A DNA stretch of 44,592 bases from Pseudodesulfovibrio pelocollis. Its GTDB lineage: Bacteria; Desulfobacterota; Desulfovibrionia; Desulfovibrionales; Desulfovibrionaceae. Location: contig NZ_JASTWE010000032.1 in the NCBI RefSeq assembly GCF_030282845.1, positions 1-44,592 of the forward strand, written 5' to 3'. Positions 43,631-44,592 of this stretch are shown here, one piece after another. Position numbers and translations under genes: made by a program. Within the stretch, counting starts at the first letter, position 1. Each line of letters starts with the position of its first letter. The notes beneath the pieces are model-generated. The model did no database searches, was not told the DNA's origin, and saw only the letters and a program-made list of their open reading frames with translations.

Positions 43631-44356
43631 TTACCTGGTGGTGAAGCTCAGGGAGAAGGCGTACCAGACGCGGCGGGTGTCGTCGAGACGGTGCTCGTAC
43701 TTGCCGAGGATGAGCTGGCGGCCCGCTGGTCCGACCTTGACGTTGACGGGCTTTTGGTCAGTGATCTTGTGCATCTCGGGATGCTCGACCGTGGAGTCGG
43801 AGGTCACGGAAACAGCAGCCCCCGTGGCGGGGATGGGCTTGCCCTCGTAGAAGAGCATCACGGGCAGGGTGTCGCCTTCCTTGAGGGTGGTGGGGTCCTT
43901 GAGGGGAACGATTTCGGCGCGCTGGCCAACAGGCTGCGCCATGAACGGCTGCCAGGAGACGATCTCCTTGGCGAGCTTCCAGGAGCGGCCTTCGTCCATG
44001 ATGGTGCCGCGCACTTCGCGCGGGTCCAGAAAGTTGCGCCAGCCGTCTTCCTCGGTGTTGTACCAGTACTTGTTGTCGAAATCGACGCAGAGCATGGCAA
44101 AGTCGTCATTGAGCCACGCATAGGCTTCTCCCTTGTGCTCCATGGGCTCCAGCGCCACCTCCCAATGATTGGCGGTAATGCCGGTCAGGCTCGTGATGCG
44201 GGAAAGGGGGTAGGGATCTGTGCTGCCCGGGTGGCCGTAGAGCAGCCATGCCCGGTCACCCCTCTTTTCCAGCCACATGTCATGGGCCTGAGCCGTGGTG
44301 GCGGCAAACAGGACAAGCAGGCCCATCAGGCCGAGAACAATGCGAAAAGTCTTCAT
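43631..44356 (-). CDS. DUF4198 periplasmic protein (NikK-like), Fur-box-preceded
   Basis: A 241-residue exported protein. After the signal peptide (VLGLMGLLVLFAATTAQA) the mature protein would begin HDMWLEK, a His-first end seen in DUF4198/NikK-like metal proteins. Later features are YGHPGSTDPY, a Trp/Tyr-rich middle, the domain break at VPLKDPTTLKEGDTLPVMLFYEGKPI and a C-terminal WYAFSLSFTTR. The ATG at 44356 has AAAGGAG upstream. A near-perfect Fur-type palindrome lies 25 bp further upstream, so it is likely iron-repressed. With the next gene it may help metal uptake; no permease gene is in the window. Confidence 0.8.
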   Translation of the reverse strand: MKTFRIVLGLMGLLVLFAATTAQAHDMWLEKRGDRAWLLYGHPGSTDPYPLSRITSLTGITANHWEVALEPMEHKGEAYAWLNDDFAMLCVDFDNKYWYNTEEDGWRNFLDPREVRGTIMDEGRSWKLAKEIVSWQPFMAQPVGQRAEIVPLKDPTTLKEGDTLPVMLFYEGKPIPATGAAVSVTSDSTVEHPEMHKITDQKPVNVKVGPAGRQLILGKYEHRLDDTRRVWYAFSLSFTTR

Positions 44357-44380
44357 GGTAACTCCTTTCTTGTGGTGAAT

Positions 44381-44397
44381 TTGAAAATCGTTTTCAA
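44381..44397. promoter_or_regulatory. Candidate Fur box
   Basis: A perfect palindrome TTGAAAA-TCG-TTTTCAA upstream of the DUF4198 gene. It resembles the TGAAAAT/ATTTTCA core known for Fur sites in Desulfovibrio. The remaining 195 bases to the window end show no credible gene. Confidence 0.6.
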
Positions 44398-44592
44398 CAA
44401 CAATTGCGCACTACACTGGCATTCCCGCCTGTGTCAACCCTGGAGGGCAAAGTGTCAGGATCAAGGAAGGATGAATACGGATCAGGGTCTCGCTGGTCGA
44501 TGCGCCGCTGAAGGAGTCGGGGTCAATGCGTTGCCGCCGCTAGGCACCCCCTGTCGCCATGGCACTCGGCACGCCCTAGTATCTCATCTTTT

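Noticed and set aside
44471-44592. Plus-strand frame open to the window end (MNTDQG...)
   Set aside because: Poor third-position G/C bias, ribosome binding site too close to the ATG, and only 40 codons visible.

Overview
The window looks like chromosome from a sulfate-reducing deltaproteobacterium of the Desulfovibrio/Pseudodesulfovibrio group. The reasons are very high GC with strong G/C third positions, hypA/hypB for hydrogenase maturation, a rubredoxin, an Mrp/Nbp35-type ATPase beside a NifX-like protein, many two-component and PAS proteins, a heme-binding-type sensor kinase and a probable selenocysteine gene. The genus is inferred, not proven. No rRNA, CRISPR array, phage or transposase gene was found. 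There are two tRNA-Ala genes.

Layout: 1-530 is lower in GC with one doubtful small gene and a strong terminator. 0.57-4.6 kb (minus) carries the Mrp-like ATPase, a NifX-like protein, a sigma-54 activator and hypA-hypB. 4.8-6.7 kb (plus) is a CHASE4-type histidine kinase. 6.7-7.8 kb has four 23-bp tandem repeats, an FMN riboswitch and ribB. 7.9-13.4 kb (minus) holds a 47-aa small gene, a DUF1566 protein, an MFS transporter and the classic rplU-rpmA-obgE-proB cluster. 13.5-16.3 kb (minus) is a tight redox operon: nitroreductase, metallo-beta-lactamase hydrolase, a small gene with an in-frame TGA and a SECIS-like hairpin, a flavodoxin-fold reductase and a ComF protein. 16.6-20.6 kb (plus) has an ECF sigma factor, a membrane protein with a glycogen-binding-like domain, a secreted protein, a TPR lipoprotein and an Ala/Gly-rich secreted protein. 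20.7-26.0 kb has an HD-GYP protein, three orphan family-3 solute-binding proteins, an acyl-ACP thioesterase and a MarC protein. 26.1-31.4 kb (minus) has recN and an operon of two Dpp-type permeases, a GNAT acetyltransferase and an alginate-lyase-like protein. 31.5-36.5 kb has tRNA-Ala(GGC), rubredoxin, ruvB, ruvA, a plus-strand gene wedged into the cluster, ruvC, yebC-type and rlmE. 36.6-42.7 kb (plus) has a CgeB-like glycosyltransferase, tRNA-Ala(CGC), a CDP-alcohol phosphatidyltransferase, and a heme-motif sensor kinase coupled to a receiver-kinase hybrid. 42.7-43.2 kb is an array of nested palindromic repeats. 43.3-44.4 kb (minus) is a Fur-box-preceded DUF4198/NikL-like pair.

The most interesting points are: (1) a candidate undescribed selenoprotein at 14897-15166; (2) a family of nested inverted repeats (16.3 kb and 42.7-43.2 kb) whose arms differ between copies but stay self-complementary; (3) a sensor kinase with CxxCH and CxxxxCH heme-c motifs in its periplasmic domain; (4) a two-member family of secreted proteins sharing a GMGWG motif, one member of which splits yebC-ruvC from ruvAB; (5) an alginate-lyase-fold protein that seems to lack its catalytic Asn/His motif, encoded with peptide-type permeases.
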